DNA of 64,000 bases from Bacteroidota bacterium (lineage in GTDB: Bacteria > Bacteroidota > Bacteroidia > Chitinophagales > JADIYW01): the NCBI GenBank assembly GCA_016705125.1, contig JADIYW010000004.1, positions 206,444 through 270,443 of the forward strand, in the 5' to 3' direction. Under the pieces are notes generated by a model. It did not search any database. It was not told the origin of the DNA and was given only the letters and a program-made list of their open reading frames with translations. Position numbers and translations under genes: made by a program. The stretch's first letter is position 1. Every line of letters begins with the position of its first letter. Below are positions 35,999 through 44,459 of this stretch, in pieces.

Positions 35999-37183
35999 TT
36001 ATTCACTTCCTCCTAATTCATTATTTTCAGGAAGCGGTGGTGTGTTTGTTAAAATACTTACAATTGGTTGCGCGCATTTATACACTGATGAATTGAATTT
36101 ATTACAAAGAATAATTACAGTAATTCCCTTTTCTGGAATTCTAAAAAATGCATTGCTATATCCTTTCCACCATCCATTATGATATACTCCTTTTGAATAA
36201 TCAGACATGGTAAGAATTCTATAACCCAATCCGTATCCTTTGCTTTGACTTTCCCAAGTTTGCGCTGTTTGCATCTCTTTTATAGATGCAGTAGTTAAAA
36301 TCTTCTTAGAATAAAATGATTGATCGAATTTAAGCAAATCATCGGCAGTGCTGTAAATTCCTTTGTCTCCCAAAACACCATCTAAGAAATCTGTTGGTCT
36401 CAGCTTTCCATTTGATTCATAACCAGTAGTTTGATTTGCCTTCCAAGGTGTTTTGCCTTTTCTATATCCATAAGAACTCTTCATATCCAATGGATCAAAA
36501 ATATTTTTTTTGAGATAATCTTCAAAAGCTAATCCAGAAACCCGTTCTACTATGGAGGTTAAAACCGCAAAATTGGTATTACAATAATCAAAAACGGTAT
36601 TAGGAAAAGCATAAATTTTAGGTCGTTTATCTGCCATTACGGCTATCAATTTCTCATTGTCAAAATATTCTTCTTCATTTACATAAACGCCAGCAAATTT
36701 TGTATAATCAGGCAAGCCACTTCTATGACAAAGCAACATCCTTACGGTAATATTTTTATAAGGAAATTCAGGTATATACTTCTGTATCGTATCGTCCAAA
36801 TTAATTTTACCCTTCTCTACCAATTGCATAATTGATACCGCAGTAAAAGGTTTTGAAGTAGATGCTAACTGAAAAGTACTCTGAAAATTAAGAGGCTTAT
36901 AATCTCCAAAATTAGCATATCCTTCACTCCTTTTGTAAATAATTTTGCCATCGCGGGCTACAATTATGTTTCCATTTATGTTTTTACTTTTTACAAAAGA
37001 ATCAATTTTTAATCCAATATAAAATTTATTCAGATCAAATGACATGTCAGGAAATTTGTATTGCTCACTTTTAAAAGCTTCAGCATATACACTCTTCTCA
37101 ACACTTACATTTGTTTCATTCTCTAAACCAATTCCCCCAATCATTAGTAGCATAAATGGCCACAAATAAGTTCCAATTTTCAT
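35999..37183 (-). CDS. Exported serine beta-lactamase-fold hydrolase (class C-like)
   Basis: The 394-residue protein is a penicillin-binding/beta-lactamase-family hydrolase: catalytic SxxK in LASTSKPFTAVSIMQLVE (about 108), YxN in FDYCNTNFAVL (about 198) and HxG in VYHNGWWKGYSNAFF (about 340). The N-terminus is hydrophobic (YLWPFMLLMIGGIGLE), consistent with export. Members act as esterases, D-aminopeptidases or low-activity beta-lactamases, so resistance should not be assumed. A TAAATTTG box (37189-37196) ends five bases before the ATG. It precedes the haloperoxidase-like gene in a probable two-gene operon. Confidence 0.88.
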   Translation of the reverse strand: MKIGTYLWPFMLLMIGGIGLENETNVSVEKSVYAEAFKSEQYKFPDMSFDLNKFYIGLKIDSFVKSKNINGNIIVARDGKIIYKRSEGYANFGDYKPLNFQSTFQLASTSKPFTAVSIMQLVEKGKINLDDTIQKYIPEFPYKNITVRMLLCHRSGLPDYTKFAGVYVNEEEYFDNEKLIAVMADKRPKIYAFPNTVFDYCNTNFAVLTSIVERVSGLAFEDYLKKNIFDPLDMKSSYGYRKGKTPWKANQTTGYESNGKLRPTDFLDGVLGDKGIYSTADDLLKFDQSFYSKKILTTASIKEMQTAQTWESQSKGYGLGYRILTMSDYSKGVYHNGWWKGYSNAFFRIPEKGITVIILCNKFNSSVYKCAQPIVSILTNTPPLPENNELGGSE

Positions 37184-37188
37184 ACCTG

Positions 37189-37196
37189 CAAATTTA
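37189..37196 (-). promoter_or_regulatory. Promoter -7 box of the serine hydrolase operon, near-leaderless
   Basis: TAAATTTG on the minus strand, five bases before the ATG at 37183. Beyond it, 37197-37479 is very AT-rich DNA in which I see no gene, hairpin or repeat. Confidence 0.5.
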
Positions 37197-37479
37197 GTTT
37201 TTAAGCGCTTAAATAAATCAAAACGTTAATAACACTCCAAATCATTCAAATATTATGTTAATTTAGTTTAATTAAATTAGCTTAATTGATTCAAATTTAA
37301 GTATTTATATGAAAATAAAATCGTCTTTTTTTCAAACGGTGTGTTAATAAACCTAATTTAACTTTATAATGAATTGAAATACAATTAATTAGTTGAAAAA
37401 CATCTTTAGAAATATAAAGATTTTCTTTTGTTTTAAAAAAAGAATGACCATTTAAAGCTAAGTTCAACTCATTTAAACC

Positions 37480-38658
37480 TTACTCTACAAAAAGGGTCAA
37501 TCCTTTTAGATAGGAGCCTTCGGGATGAAAAATATTTACGGGATGATCAGCACCCTGACTTAAATGGTGGAGAACTTTAATATTTCTTTTAGATTCAATG
37601 GCTGCGGACATAACTGTTTGATAAAAGAGTTGTTTGTCAATTACTTGTGAACAAGAAAAAGTAAATAAAAACCCGCCTCGTTTCACCTTTTCAAGTCCCA
37701 TAATATTTAGTCTTTTATAACCCTGCACCGCATTATGGCGCTTGGCAATACTTTTAGCATAAGCCGGAGGATCAAGAATGACTATATCATAAGGATTACA
37801 ACTTTTTAAAAAATCCAAGGTGTCCTCATTTTTAGATTGATGATTTTGGATATTTAGTCCATTTATTTCAATATTTCGATCTAAAATATCTAATGCTGGC
37901 TTCGACACATCAACTGAATCCACATTTTTAGCACCATTTTTAAGTGCATAAATGGAAAAACCTCCTGTATAAGAGAATGTGTTTAGAACTGACTTCCCAT
38001 TTACATAATTTGCTACTAAAGCTCTATTTTCGCGTTGGTCGAGAAAAAATCCTGTTTTCTGTCCTGTTTTCCAATCAATTATAAATTTATGTCCATTTTC
38101 AAGTACCGTTTGCTCGGCAAGCGTTCCGATAATAAAACCATCTTCATTGTTTTGTGCAAACTCCTTTGGTAAAGTTTTGCTTGATTTATTAAACACCGTA
38201 TTTATCGTTCCATTGCTATTTTCGACAATGGCTTTTGCAATCATTTCCCTATGTAAAAAAACGCCTATCGAATGCGCCTGAAATACGGCCACGCCAGCAT
38301 AAACATCAACAATTAAGCCCGGAAACCCATCTCCTTCTCCATGTATCAATCGATAACAATTGGTTTTATCATTATTCAAAAAACCCAAAACTTGCCTTAA
38401 ATCAAAAGCTGATTTAACTTTTTTGTTCCAAAAAGAAAAATCAGGCAATTCAGGATTATATGTGTATATTTTTACAACAATACTGCCATCATTTACAAAT
38501 CCTGCGGCCAAAAATTGTTGTCTTGAATCGTAAACATTTACCCAATCTCCATCTGTGAACTCTCCTTCACCATTTCGAACTGCTCCTGAGAAAACCCATG
38601 GATGAAAACGCAAAACCGACTCTTCCCTTCCTGGTTTTAAAAATATCTTTTTCTCCAT
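37480..38658 (-). CDS. rlmI: Class I SAM-dependent rRNA methyltransferase (RlmI family)
   Basis: The 392 residues comprise an N-terminal PUA RNA-binding domain (about 1-75, LKPGREESVLRFHPWVFSGA), the EEHEE-like insert and a Rossmann methyltransferase with VLNTFSYTGGFSIYALKNGA (SAM loop), VDVSKPALDI, VILDPPAYAKS (catalytic motif IV) and FTFSCSQVIDKQLF (motif VI Cys). Members make 5-methylcytosine in 23S rRNA. It is the last gene of a probable histone-thyA-folA-rlmI operon (gap 11 bases to folA). Confidence 0.9.
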   Translation of the reverse strand: MEKKIFLKPGREESVLRFHPWVFSGAVRNGEGEFTDGDWVNVYDSRQQFLAAGFVNDGSIVVKIYTYNPELPDFSFWNKKVKSAFDLRQVLGFLNNDKTNCYRLIHGEGDGFPGLIVDVYAGVAVFQAHSIGVFLHREMIAKAIVENSNGTINTVFNKSSKTLPKEFAQNNEDGFIIGTLAEQTVLENGHKFIIDWKTGQKTGFFLDQRENRALVANYVNGKSVLNTFSYTGGFSIYALKNGAKNVDSVDVSKPALDILDRNIEINGLNIQNHQSKNEDTLDFLKSCNPYDIVILDPPAYAKSIAKRHNAVQGYKRLNIMGLEKVKRGGFLFTFSCSQVIDKQLFYQTVMSAAIESKRNIKVLHHLSQGADHPVNIFHPEGSYLKGLTLFVE

Positions 38659-38669
38659 TTTTCCTAATC

Positions 38670-39161
38670 TTATTTTCTTTTATAAACCAAAAAGTCAAAA
38701 TCAAATTCGTTTTTCTCGCTTTTCTTAAAAGGAATTTTCTCCAAAAGCAACCAATCATTTTCATTTATTGGTTCAAAAAAAGTATCGGCTTCGAATGTGG
38801 CGTGCACGCTACTTAAATAAATTTTATTTACAAATGGCATTGCTTGCTTATAAATATTTGCCCCACCGATGATAAAAAACTCATTTTCACCAGCATCCTT
38901 TGCCATTTCAATTCCGGCTTGAAGGTTTAAAATAGGAAAGCAACCAAGTGGAAGTGTAGTAGGATTGGATGTAAGTACGAGATTTTGCCTGTTGGGCAAT
39001 GGCTTCCCTATCGAATCGAAGGTTTTACGACCCATTAAAATGAAATGATTTGATGTTAATTTTTTAAACATCTTTAAATCGTCTGACAAATGCCATAACA
39101 ATTTATTATCCATGCCAATTGCCCCATTTTTGGCTACAGCTACAATTATAGATATTTCCAT
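38670..39161 (-). CDS. folA: Dihydrofolate reductase
   Basis: The 163-residue enzyme is of normal length and reduces dihydrofolate with NADPH. It has IIVAVAKNGAIGMDNKLLWHLSDDLKMFK (the Met20 loop and active-site acid at LSDD), HFILMGRKTFDSIGKPLPNR (cofactor-binding) and FFIIGGANIYKQAMPFVNKIYL (GG-x-IY motif). It lies one base after thyA on the same strand, the classic pairing since ThyA produces dihydrofolate. Confidence 0.95.
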   Translation of the reverse strand: MEISIIVAVAKNGAIGMDNKLLWHLSDDLKMFKKLTSNHFILMGRKTFDSIGKPLPNRQNLVLTSNPTTLPLGCFPILNLQAGIEMAKDAGENEFFIIGGANIYKQAMPFVNKIYLSSVHATFEADTFFEPINENDWLLLEKIPFKKSEKNEFDFDFLVYKRK

Positions 39162-39162
39162 T

Positions 39163-40044
39163 TTATACAGCTACTTCGCCTTTTATTGCAGGATGTGGAT
39201 CGTAATCTGTAACAACAAAATCATCTAACGAAAACGAAAAAATATCCTTTTTTAATGGATTAATTATTAATGTTGGCAAAGGTTTTGTATCGCGAGACAA
39301 TTGCAATTTAACCTGTTCAAAATGATTGGTATAAATATGCGCATCTCCTAGAGTGTGAACAAAATCACCCACTTTTAATTCACAAACTTGGGCAATCATA
39401 TGTGTAAGTAAAGCATAAGAAGCAATATTAAACGGAACGCCTAAAAAAACATCGGCACTTCTTTGGTACAATTGGCAGCTCAATTTGCCATTTGACACAT
39501 AAAACTGAAATAAGCAATGACATGGCGGTAGCGTCATTTGTTCAATTTCAGCTACATTCCAAGCACTCACTATAAGGCGTCTTGAATCAGGATTGGTTTT
39601 TATTTGATGAATTAAATTAGAGATTTGGTCGATAATTCCACCATCATTTGTAGGCCAAGAGCGCCATTGGTGCCCATAGACAGGACCCAATTCACCATGC
39701 TGAATAGCAAAATCATTATCCTCTGCTATTTTTTTTACAAACTCCTTCATCGTCTCTCCCTTAAAAAAAGGAGATTTTTTAAATTTTGCATAAGGCCAAT
39801 CATCCCAAATCTTGACACCATTTTGTGCTAAATATTGAATATTAGTATCTCCATTTAAAAACCAAAGTAATTCTACAATTATAGATTTAAGATGTAATTT
39901 TTTGGTTGTTACTAACGGGAAGCCTTTAGAAAGGTCGTATCGCATTTGATACCCAAAAATAGAAGAAGTCCCAACACCTGTCCTATCTTCCTTACGGACA
40001 CCACTATCTACTATTTCGGATAGTAGATCTAAATATTGCTTCAT
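39163..40044 (-). CDS. thyA: Thymidylate synthase
   Basis: The 293-residue ThyA methylates dUMP to dTMP with methylene-THF. It has RKEDRTGVGTSSIFGYQMRYDL near the start, LPPCHCLFQFYVSNGKLSCQLYQRSAD with the nucleophilic Cys, and DVFLGVPFNIASYALL. About 25 residues more than the E. coli enzyme come from an insertion around KFKKSPFFKGETMKEFVKKI, seen in other Bacteroidota. It forms an operon with folA (one-base gap) and follows the histone-like gene by nine bases. Confidence 0.95.
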   Translation of the reverse strand: MKQYLDLLSEIVDSGVRKEDRTGVGTSSIFGYQMRYDLSKGFPLVTTKKLHLKSIIVELLWFLNGDTNIQYLAQNGVKIWDDWPYAKFKKSPFFKGETMKEFVKKIAEDNDFAIQHGELGPVYGHQWRSWPTNDGGIIDQISNLIHQIKTNPDSRRLIVSAWNVAEIEQMTLPPCHCLFQFYVSNGKLSCQLYQRSADVFLGVPFNIASYALLTHMIAQVCELKVGDFVHTLGDAHIYTNHFEQVKLQLSRDTKPLPTLIINPLKKDIFSFSLDDFVVTDYDPHPAIKGEVAV

Positions 40045-40053
40045 GAAAATATT

Positions 40054-40248
40054 TTATAAAGTTCCTTTTCTTGATTCCAAAATTTCCTTCCTTATCACTG
40101 TGGCTAAATCTTTAACATCTACCATATACTTACGAATACGAAGACCAGCAGATTTATTTCTCTTTTTTGAATATTTTTCAACATCAATACCTAAATCACC
40201 AACGATCTTTTTTAATTCTTCAAATTTTTCTTCTACGTGATTTGCCAT
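40054..40248 (-). CDS. Hc1-like histone H1 family protein
   Basis: The 64-residue, Lys/Arg-rich helical protein aligns with the small Bacteroidota 'histone H1' (Hc1 N-terminal-like) family: KFEELKKIVGDLGIDVEKY, then SAGLRIRKYMVDVKDLATVI and KEILESRK. The long Lys/Ala tail of chlamydial Hc1 is absent. It probably binds DNA as a minor nucleoid protein; this is family knowledge, not visible in residues. It begins the thyA-folA-rlmI transcription unit. A weak -7-like box (TATCTTTA on the minus strand, 40273-40280) precedes it. Confidence 0.8.
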   Translation of the reverse strand: MANHVEEKFEELKKIVGDLGIDVEKYSKKRNKSAGLRIRKYMVDVKDLATVIRKEILESRKGTL

Positions 40249-40397
40249 GTGATAAATATTTAATTGGGAGGCTAAAGATAGTAAAATTTTAATTTAGTTA
40301 AAAAAGAAAAATGCATTTTTTTTATATATAAAAATACAAATTAATCTATATTAAAAATCAATTCACATCTCTTAACCTAAAAATGATAAAATGCCTT

Positions 40398-40427
40398 TTG
40401 ACTATTCCATTATTTGCCGTATCTTTG
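40398..40427 (+). promoter_or_regulatory. Promoter of bamD-rpoZ-coaBC-DUF4835, near-leaderless
   Basis: TTG (40398-40400, in TTTTG) and TATCTTTG (40420-40427) are 19 bases apart, an excellent Bacteroidota promoter. It ends six bases before the ATG at 40434. The start codon at 40383 would lie upstream of this promoter, which decides for 40434. Confidence 0.7.
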
Positions 40428-40433
40428 CACCTT

Positions 40434-41276
40434 ATGAATTTTCTTTTTTTTAGAATAATACCTTTGTTGTTGATTTTCAACACTTTACTTGTTTCTTGTA
40501 ATAAAGAATACAATAAGGTGGTAAAAAGTCCAGATGTTGACTATAAGTTAGAGATGGCTGACAAATACTATGACAAAAAAGATTTTAGCAAATGTATTCC
40601 GTTGTACGAAGAGATATTAATCTATTTTAAAGGCAAAAAAAACGTGGAAAGGGCATATTTTAGGTATGCAGACGCCCATTACCAAATTAAAGAATACCAA
40701 TTAGCAGCCTTTTATTTTAAATCTTTTACCAATTCATACCCTAAAAGCGAATTAGCCGAAAAAGCATCTTTCATGGTTGCTCAATGTTATGTTGCTGAAT
40801 CGCCAGTATATAGTCTCGACCCCACAAACACTAATCAGGCTGTTGCTCAGATTCAAAACTTCACCAACAAATACCCAAATAGCCCTGAAATTGATTCTGC
40901 AAATAAAGTAATGGATTTATTGCGGATTAAATTGATGAAAAAAGACTACGAAAGTGCCTATTTGTATTATAAAATTAGAAATTATAATGCTGCTTCAGTT
41001 TCCTTCAAAAGTCTTTTGGATGAATATCCGGATTTTTATGACATTGAAAAAGTGCATTTTTATATCATAAAATCGGAAAAATCGTACGCTGACAATAGTT
41101 ATACAGCCAAAAAACAAGAAAGGTATGAGGCTACAATTAAAGATATATCTATTTTTGAAAAAAACTATCCAGAAAGTAAATACAAAAAAGAAATAGATAA
41201 TATTAAGAATAAAACACTAACGGATTTAAATATAATAAAGAATGGGAAAGAAAATAATAGAAAGAAAAAAAGATGA
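40434..41276 (+). CDS. bamD: Outer membrane protein assembly factor BamD
   Basis: The 280-residue lipoprotein has signal MNFLFFRIIPLLLIFNTLLVSC, Cys22 lipidated. TPR-type helical repeats follow (YKLEMADKYYDKKDFSKCIP, RAYFRYADAHYQIKEYQLAAFY, YPKSELAEKASFMVAQC). BamD is the essential lipoprotein of the BAM complex that folds outer-membrane beta-barrels. The start at 40434 fits both the lipoprotein signal and the promoter; an upstream ATG at 40383 lies inside the promoter. It overlaps rpoZ by 35 bases and heads the conserved block. Confidence 0.92.
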   Translation: MNFLFFRIIPLLLIFNTLLVSCNKEYNKVVKSPDVDYKLEMADKYYDKKDFSKCIPLYEEILIYFKGKKNVERAYFRYADAHYQIKEYQLAAFYFKSFTNSYPKSELAEKASFMVAQCYVAESPVYSLDPTNTNQAVAQIQNFTNKYPNSPEIDSANKVMDLLRIKLMKKDYESAYLYYKIRNYNAASVSFKSLLDEYPDFYDIEKVHFYIIKSEKSYADNSYTAKKQERYEATIKDISIFEKNYPESKYKKEIDNIKNKTLTDLNIIKNGKENNRKKKR

Positions 41277-41589
41277 AGTAAAAACACTTACTCCCTTTAT
41301 TGAAACAAGGGATTGTGGTGCAATTGCTAATAAAACAGGAAATCTTTATGCTTCAATAAATGTAATTGCAAAAAGAGCAAATCAAATTAATTCGAAAGTA
41401 AAAGAAGAATTACATAAAAAATTAGAAGAATTTGCTTCTACTACCGACAATTTGGAAGAAGTATTTGAGAATAGAGAACAAATTGAAATTTCAAAATTTT
41501 ATGAGCGTTTACCAAAGCCAGTTTTGGTTGCATTAAATGAATTCCATAATGATGAAATTTACCATAGACCGCAAGGTGAAACTAAATAA
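41242..41589 (+). CDS. rpoZ: RNA polymerase omega subunit (Rpb6-like, Bacteroidota type)
   Basis: The 115-residue protein carries the Bacteroidota omega signatures IETRDCGAIANKTGNLYASI, INVIAKRANQINSKVKEEL, LEEVFENREQIEISKFYERL and LPKPVLVALNEF. Omega assists assembly of the beta-prime subunit. The start overlaps the end of bamD (41242 against 41276). A later start is possible, but no other ATG lies near the conserved region. Confidence 0.92.
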   Translation: MGKKIIERKKDEVKTLTPFIETRDCGAIANKTGNLYASINVIAKRANQINSKVKEELHKKLEEFASTTDNLEEVFENREQIEISKFYERLPKPVLVALNEFHNDEIYHRPQGETK

Positions 41590-41598
41590 TATTTAGTT

Positions 41599-42804
41599 AT
41601 GTCAATCCGGGGAAAAAATGTCCTGGTGGGCGTATGTGGCAGTATTGCAGCATATAAATCAGCATTTATAATAAGGCTTTTAATCAAAGAAGGTGCCGAA
41701 GTTAGAGTTATTATGACGGCTAATGCCCAAGATTTTATTACACCCCTTACACTTGCTACGCTTTCTAAAAACGAATGCAATACTGCATTTACAAATGCTA
41801 CCAAAACAGATTGGAATAATCATGTAGAACTTGGTTTGTGGGCTGATGTATTTTTAATTGCGCCATTATCTGCTGGCACTCTGGCAAAATTGGCTAACGG
41901 AATTTGTGACAATTTATTAGTTGCTACTTACTTGAGCGCTCGGTGTCCCGTTTATTTTGCACCATCAATGGATGAAGACATGTGGAAACACGGGTCAACT
42001 GTAGCAAATATAGAAAAGCTAATCTCTTATGGCAATAAAATTATTTCAGTAAACGAAGGAGAATTGGCTAGTGGCTTAATTGGTCCTGGCAGAATGGCCG
42101 AACCTGAGGAGATTATTTCCATTTTAAAAAAAGAACTCGGTGAAGAAGGCACTTTACTGAAAAATAAAAAAGTGGTAATCACTGCTGGGCCTACTTACGA
42201 AGCCATTGACCCAGTAAGATTTGTTGGAAACCATTCTACAGGTAAAATGGGCATTTGTTTGGCAGAGTTAGCCGCAAAAAGAGGTGCAGACGTTGTATTG
42301 ATTTTAGGACCCACACTTTTAAAACCAATTATTGGTTCAATAAAGGTAATCAATGTGGTGTCGGCAGAGCAAATGTATGAAGCATTTCAACAACATACAG
42401 CCCAACTCGATATCGCCATTTTTTCGGCTGCAGTAGCCGATTATAAACCAGAAAATCCTGCAACACAAAAAATTAAAAAGAAAACCAATGATTTTCAGAT
42501 TCAATTAGTTAAAACAATCGATATTGCTGCGGAATTTGGAAAAATTAAAAAACCAAATCAACTTTCAGTAGGTTTTGCGCTAGAAACTGAGAACGAAACA
42601 GATAATGCAAGCAAAAAGGTGACAAATAAAAACCTTGAATTTGTAGTACTAAATAGTTTAAATGACAAAGGTGCTGGTTTTCGACATCCAACAAATAAGA
42701 TAACAATAGTAGATAAACAAAATAAAATCACTAATTTTGAGTTAAAGACTAAAGAATCTGTGGCTGAAGATATTTTGGATTATTTAGAAAGCTATATCAA
42801 ATGA
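41599..42804 (+). CDS. coaBC: Bifunctional phosphopantothenoylcysteine decarboxylase / phosphopantothenate-cysteine ligase
   Basis: The 401-residue Dfp/CoaBC makes 4'-phosphopantetheine for coenzyme A. The flavoprotein CoaC half comes first: GVCGSIAAYKSAFIIRLL, the active-site His in NHVELGLWADVFLIAPLSA and the PXMNxxMW-type APSMDEDMW. The CoaB half follows from about 190: VVITAGPTYEAIDPVRFVGN, STGKMG and AAVADYKPE, with KIKKK. It lies ten bases after rpoZ and overlaps the next gene by four bases. Confidence 0.95.
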   Translation: MSIRGKNVLVGVCGSIAAYKSAFIIRLLIKEGAEVRVIMTANAQDFITPLTLATLSKNECNTAFTNATKTDWNNHVELGLWADVFLIAPLSAGTLAKLANGICDNLLVATYLSARCPVYFAPSMDEDMWKHGSTVANIEKLISYGNKIISVNEGELASGLIGPGRMAEPEEIISILKKELGEEGTLLKNKKVVITAGPTYEAIDPVRFVGNHSTGKMGICLAELAAKRGADVVLILGPTLLKPIIGSIKVINVVSAEQMYEAFQQHTAQLDIAIFSAAVADYKPENPATQKIKKKTNDFQIQLVKTIDIAAEFGKIKKPNQLSVGFALETENETDNASKKVTNKNLEFVVLNSLNDKGAGFRHPTNKITIVDKQNKITNFELKTKESVAEDILDYLESYIK

Positions 42805-43712
42805 AAAAAATAATTTTATTATCCTTCTTTATTTCCCTTTTAAGCTTTTTAAAAGCGGGCGAATTAAATTGTACAGTTAAAGTGCAGGAACCACGAAATT
42901 TAAGTTTCGACCCTAGGATTTACAAAACAATGGAAAATGCCATTTTTGAATTTATGAATTCTAGGGTTTGGACAAATGAAACATATTTAAACCAAGAAAA
43001 AATAAAATGCTCCATTATCATAAATATTTCTGGACAATCATCTGTAACTGACTTTGAGAGCGATATAATTATTCAATCTGAAAGACCTATTTTTAATACC
43101 AATTACAGCTCTAGAGTTTTTAATTACAATGATAGAGGAGCAACCTTTGTTTATCAAGAGTTTCAAAACCTAGAATATAGCGATAATACTTATTACCAAA
43201 ACCTAACATCAATTCTTGCCTATTATGCTTATATGATAATTGGTTTTGATAAAGAATCGTTTGCTCCAGCTGGTGGTGAATTGTATTTCAAAAAAGCGCA
43301 AAATCTAATCACTAATATTCCTGGTCCAGAAAAATCAAGACATAAAGGATGGAATCAGTTTGATGGCACCAGAAATCGATTTGTGTTGGTGGATCAATTA
43401 TTGAATCCAAGATTCAAAAATTACAGAACTGCATTATATGAATACCATAGAAATGGAATGGACAAAATGTACGACTCTCCGACAACAGCAATGCCTGTAA
43501 TTAATGCGAGTTTGGCTCTGTTAGATAAAGTTAGAGCTGACAACCCTATTTCCATCCTATTAGTGGTTTTCTTTTTGGCAAAATCAGAGGAATTAATCAA
43601 CCTATATACTGATGCACCTCAAGCAGAAAGAAATAAAGCTAGCACCTTGCTCTCAAAATTAGACCCTATAAATTCGGAGAAATACCTTGCAATGACAAAA
43701 AAGAAAAATTAG
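42801..43712 (+). CDS. DUF4835 family exported protein
   Basis: The 303-residue protein has a signal peptide (IILLSFFISLLSFLKAGE). It shows the DUF4835 pattern of Bacteroidota: LNCTVKVQEPRNLSFDPRIYKTMENAI, FMNSRVWTNETY, QSSVTDFESDI and the C-terminal KASTLLSKLDPINSEKYL. Function is unknown. The constant position after coaBC and near bamD suggests an envelope role. ATGA overlap with coaBC indicates translational coupling. Confidence 0.9.
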   Translation: MKKIILLSFFISLLSFLKAGELNCTVKVQEPRNLSFDPRIYKTMENAIFEFMNSRVWTNETYLNQEKIKCSIIINISGQSSVTDFESDIIIQSERPIFNTNYSSRVFNYNDRGATFVYQEFQNLEYSDNTYYQNLTSILAYYAYMIIGFDKESFAPAGGELYFKKAQNLITNIPGPEKSRHKGWNQFDGTRNRFVLVDQLLNPRFKNYRTALYEYHRNGMDKMYDSPTTAMPVINASLALLDKVRADNPISILLVVFFLAKSEELINLYTDAPQAERNKASTLLSKLDPINSEKYLAMTKKKN

Positions 43713-44455
43713 CAAATCCGGTATAATTTTAGAAACACTTTCGATTTAGCTAAATATTCCTCCTGACCTAAATCCTTCCATTTCGTTTCAATTAGATTAA
43801 ATTGGGTATTTATAAAATCTACACCATTTTTCATTTCCCCATTTTTAACTGCCGACCAAGTGGAGAAATAATTTAGCAATAAATCTAAGCTAAATGACCT
43901 TTCAATATAAAAAATCGGCGTTTCAATTTCTTGAAATGGAGGGCTTATGGTAGCATATCCATCATCCACAAACTTCCGATCTTCTGGCCAAAATGACTGA
44001 ATAGCTGCATAAAAATCTGTAATAGAATGATTGATTTCTCCCTCAAACGTAGGTTTTATATAAGTCCAAAATGCAAAAACTCCGTTTGGCTTCACCACTC
44101 GACTTACTTCTTTAAAAAATAAATCGAAATCAAACCAATGGATAGCCTGAGCAACGGTTAATAAATCAACTGAATTAGACTGCAAATCCAAATGTTCTGC
44201 TTTTCCTAATTTATATTCCACATTAGGGTGCAGAAAGGCTACTTCTAATTGTGCTGCACTTGGGTCAAACCCAATCACTTTTTTAAATCGATTGCCCAAC
44301 TCTTTGGCCGCCTGCCCATTTCCAGTGCCAACATCTACTGCCAAATCTTTATTTTCACAATGCTTGGTAATAAATTCAAACAAAGCGGATGGATAACTCG
44401 GTCTGTATTGCAAATAATTAGCCGAATTGTGTGAAAAATAATCTTTGAAATCCAT
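43709..44455 (-). CDS. Class I SAM-dependent methyltransferase
   Basis: The 248-residue methyltransferase is of the Methyltransf_11 type. Motif I is LAVDVGTGNGQAAKEL (about 36-52), motif II VIGFDPSAAQLEVA, then VDLLTVAQAIHWFDFDLFFKE (motif IV) and VVKPNGVFAFWTY. It resembles the fungal/bacterial trans-aconitate-type and related small-molecule methyltransferases; the substrate cannot be told. The 3' end overlaps the DUF4835 gene on the other strand by four bases. It follows the YhhN gene by four bases. Confidence 0.88.
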   Translation of the reverse strand: MDFKDYFSHNSANYLQYRPSYPSALFEFITKHCENKDLAVDVGTGNGQAAKELGNRFKKVIGFDPSAAQLEVAFLHPNVEYKLGKAEHLDLQSNSVDLLTVAQAIHWFDFDLFFKEVSRVVKPNGVFAFWTYIKPTFEGEINHSITDFYAAIQSFWPEDRKFVDDGYATISPPFQEIETPIFYIERSFSLDLLLNYFSTWSAVKNGEMKNGVDFINTQFNLIETKWKDLGQEEYLAKSKVFLKLYRIC

Positions 44456-44459
44456 ACTG

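Noticed and set aside
35999..37183. Antibiotic-resistance beta-lactamase
   Set aside because: SxxK, YxN and HxG motifs place it in the broad serine hydrolase family, but nothing shows activity on beta-lactams.
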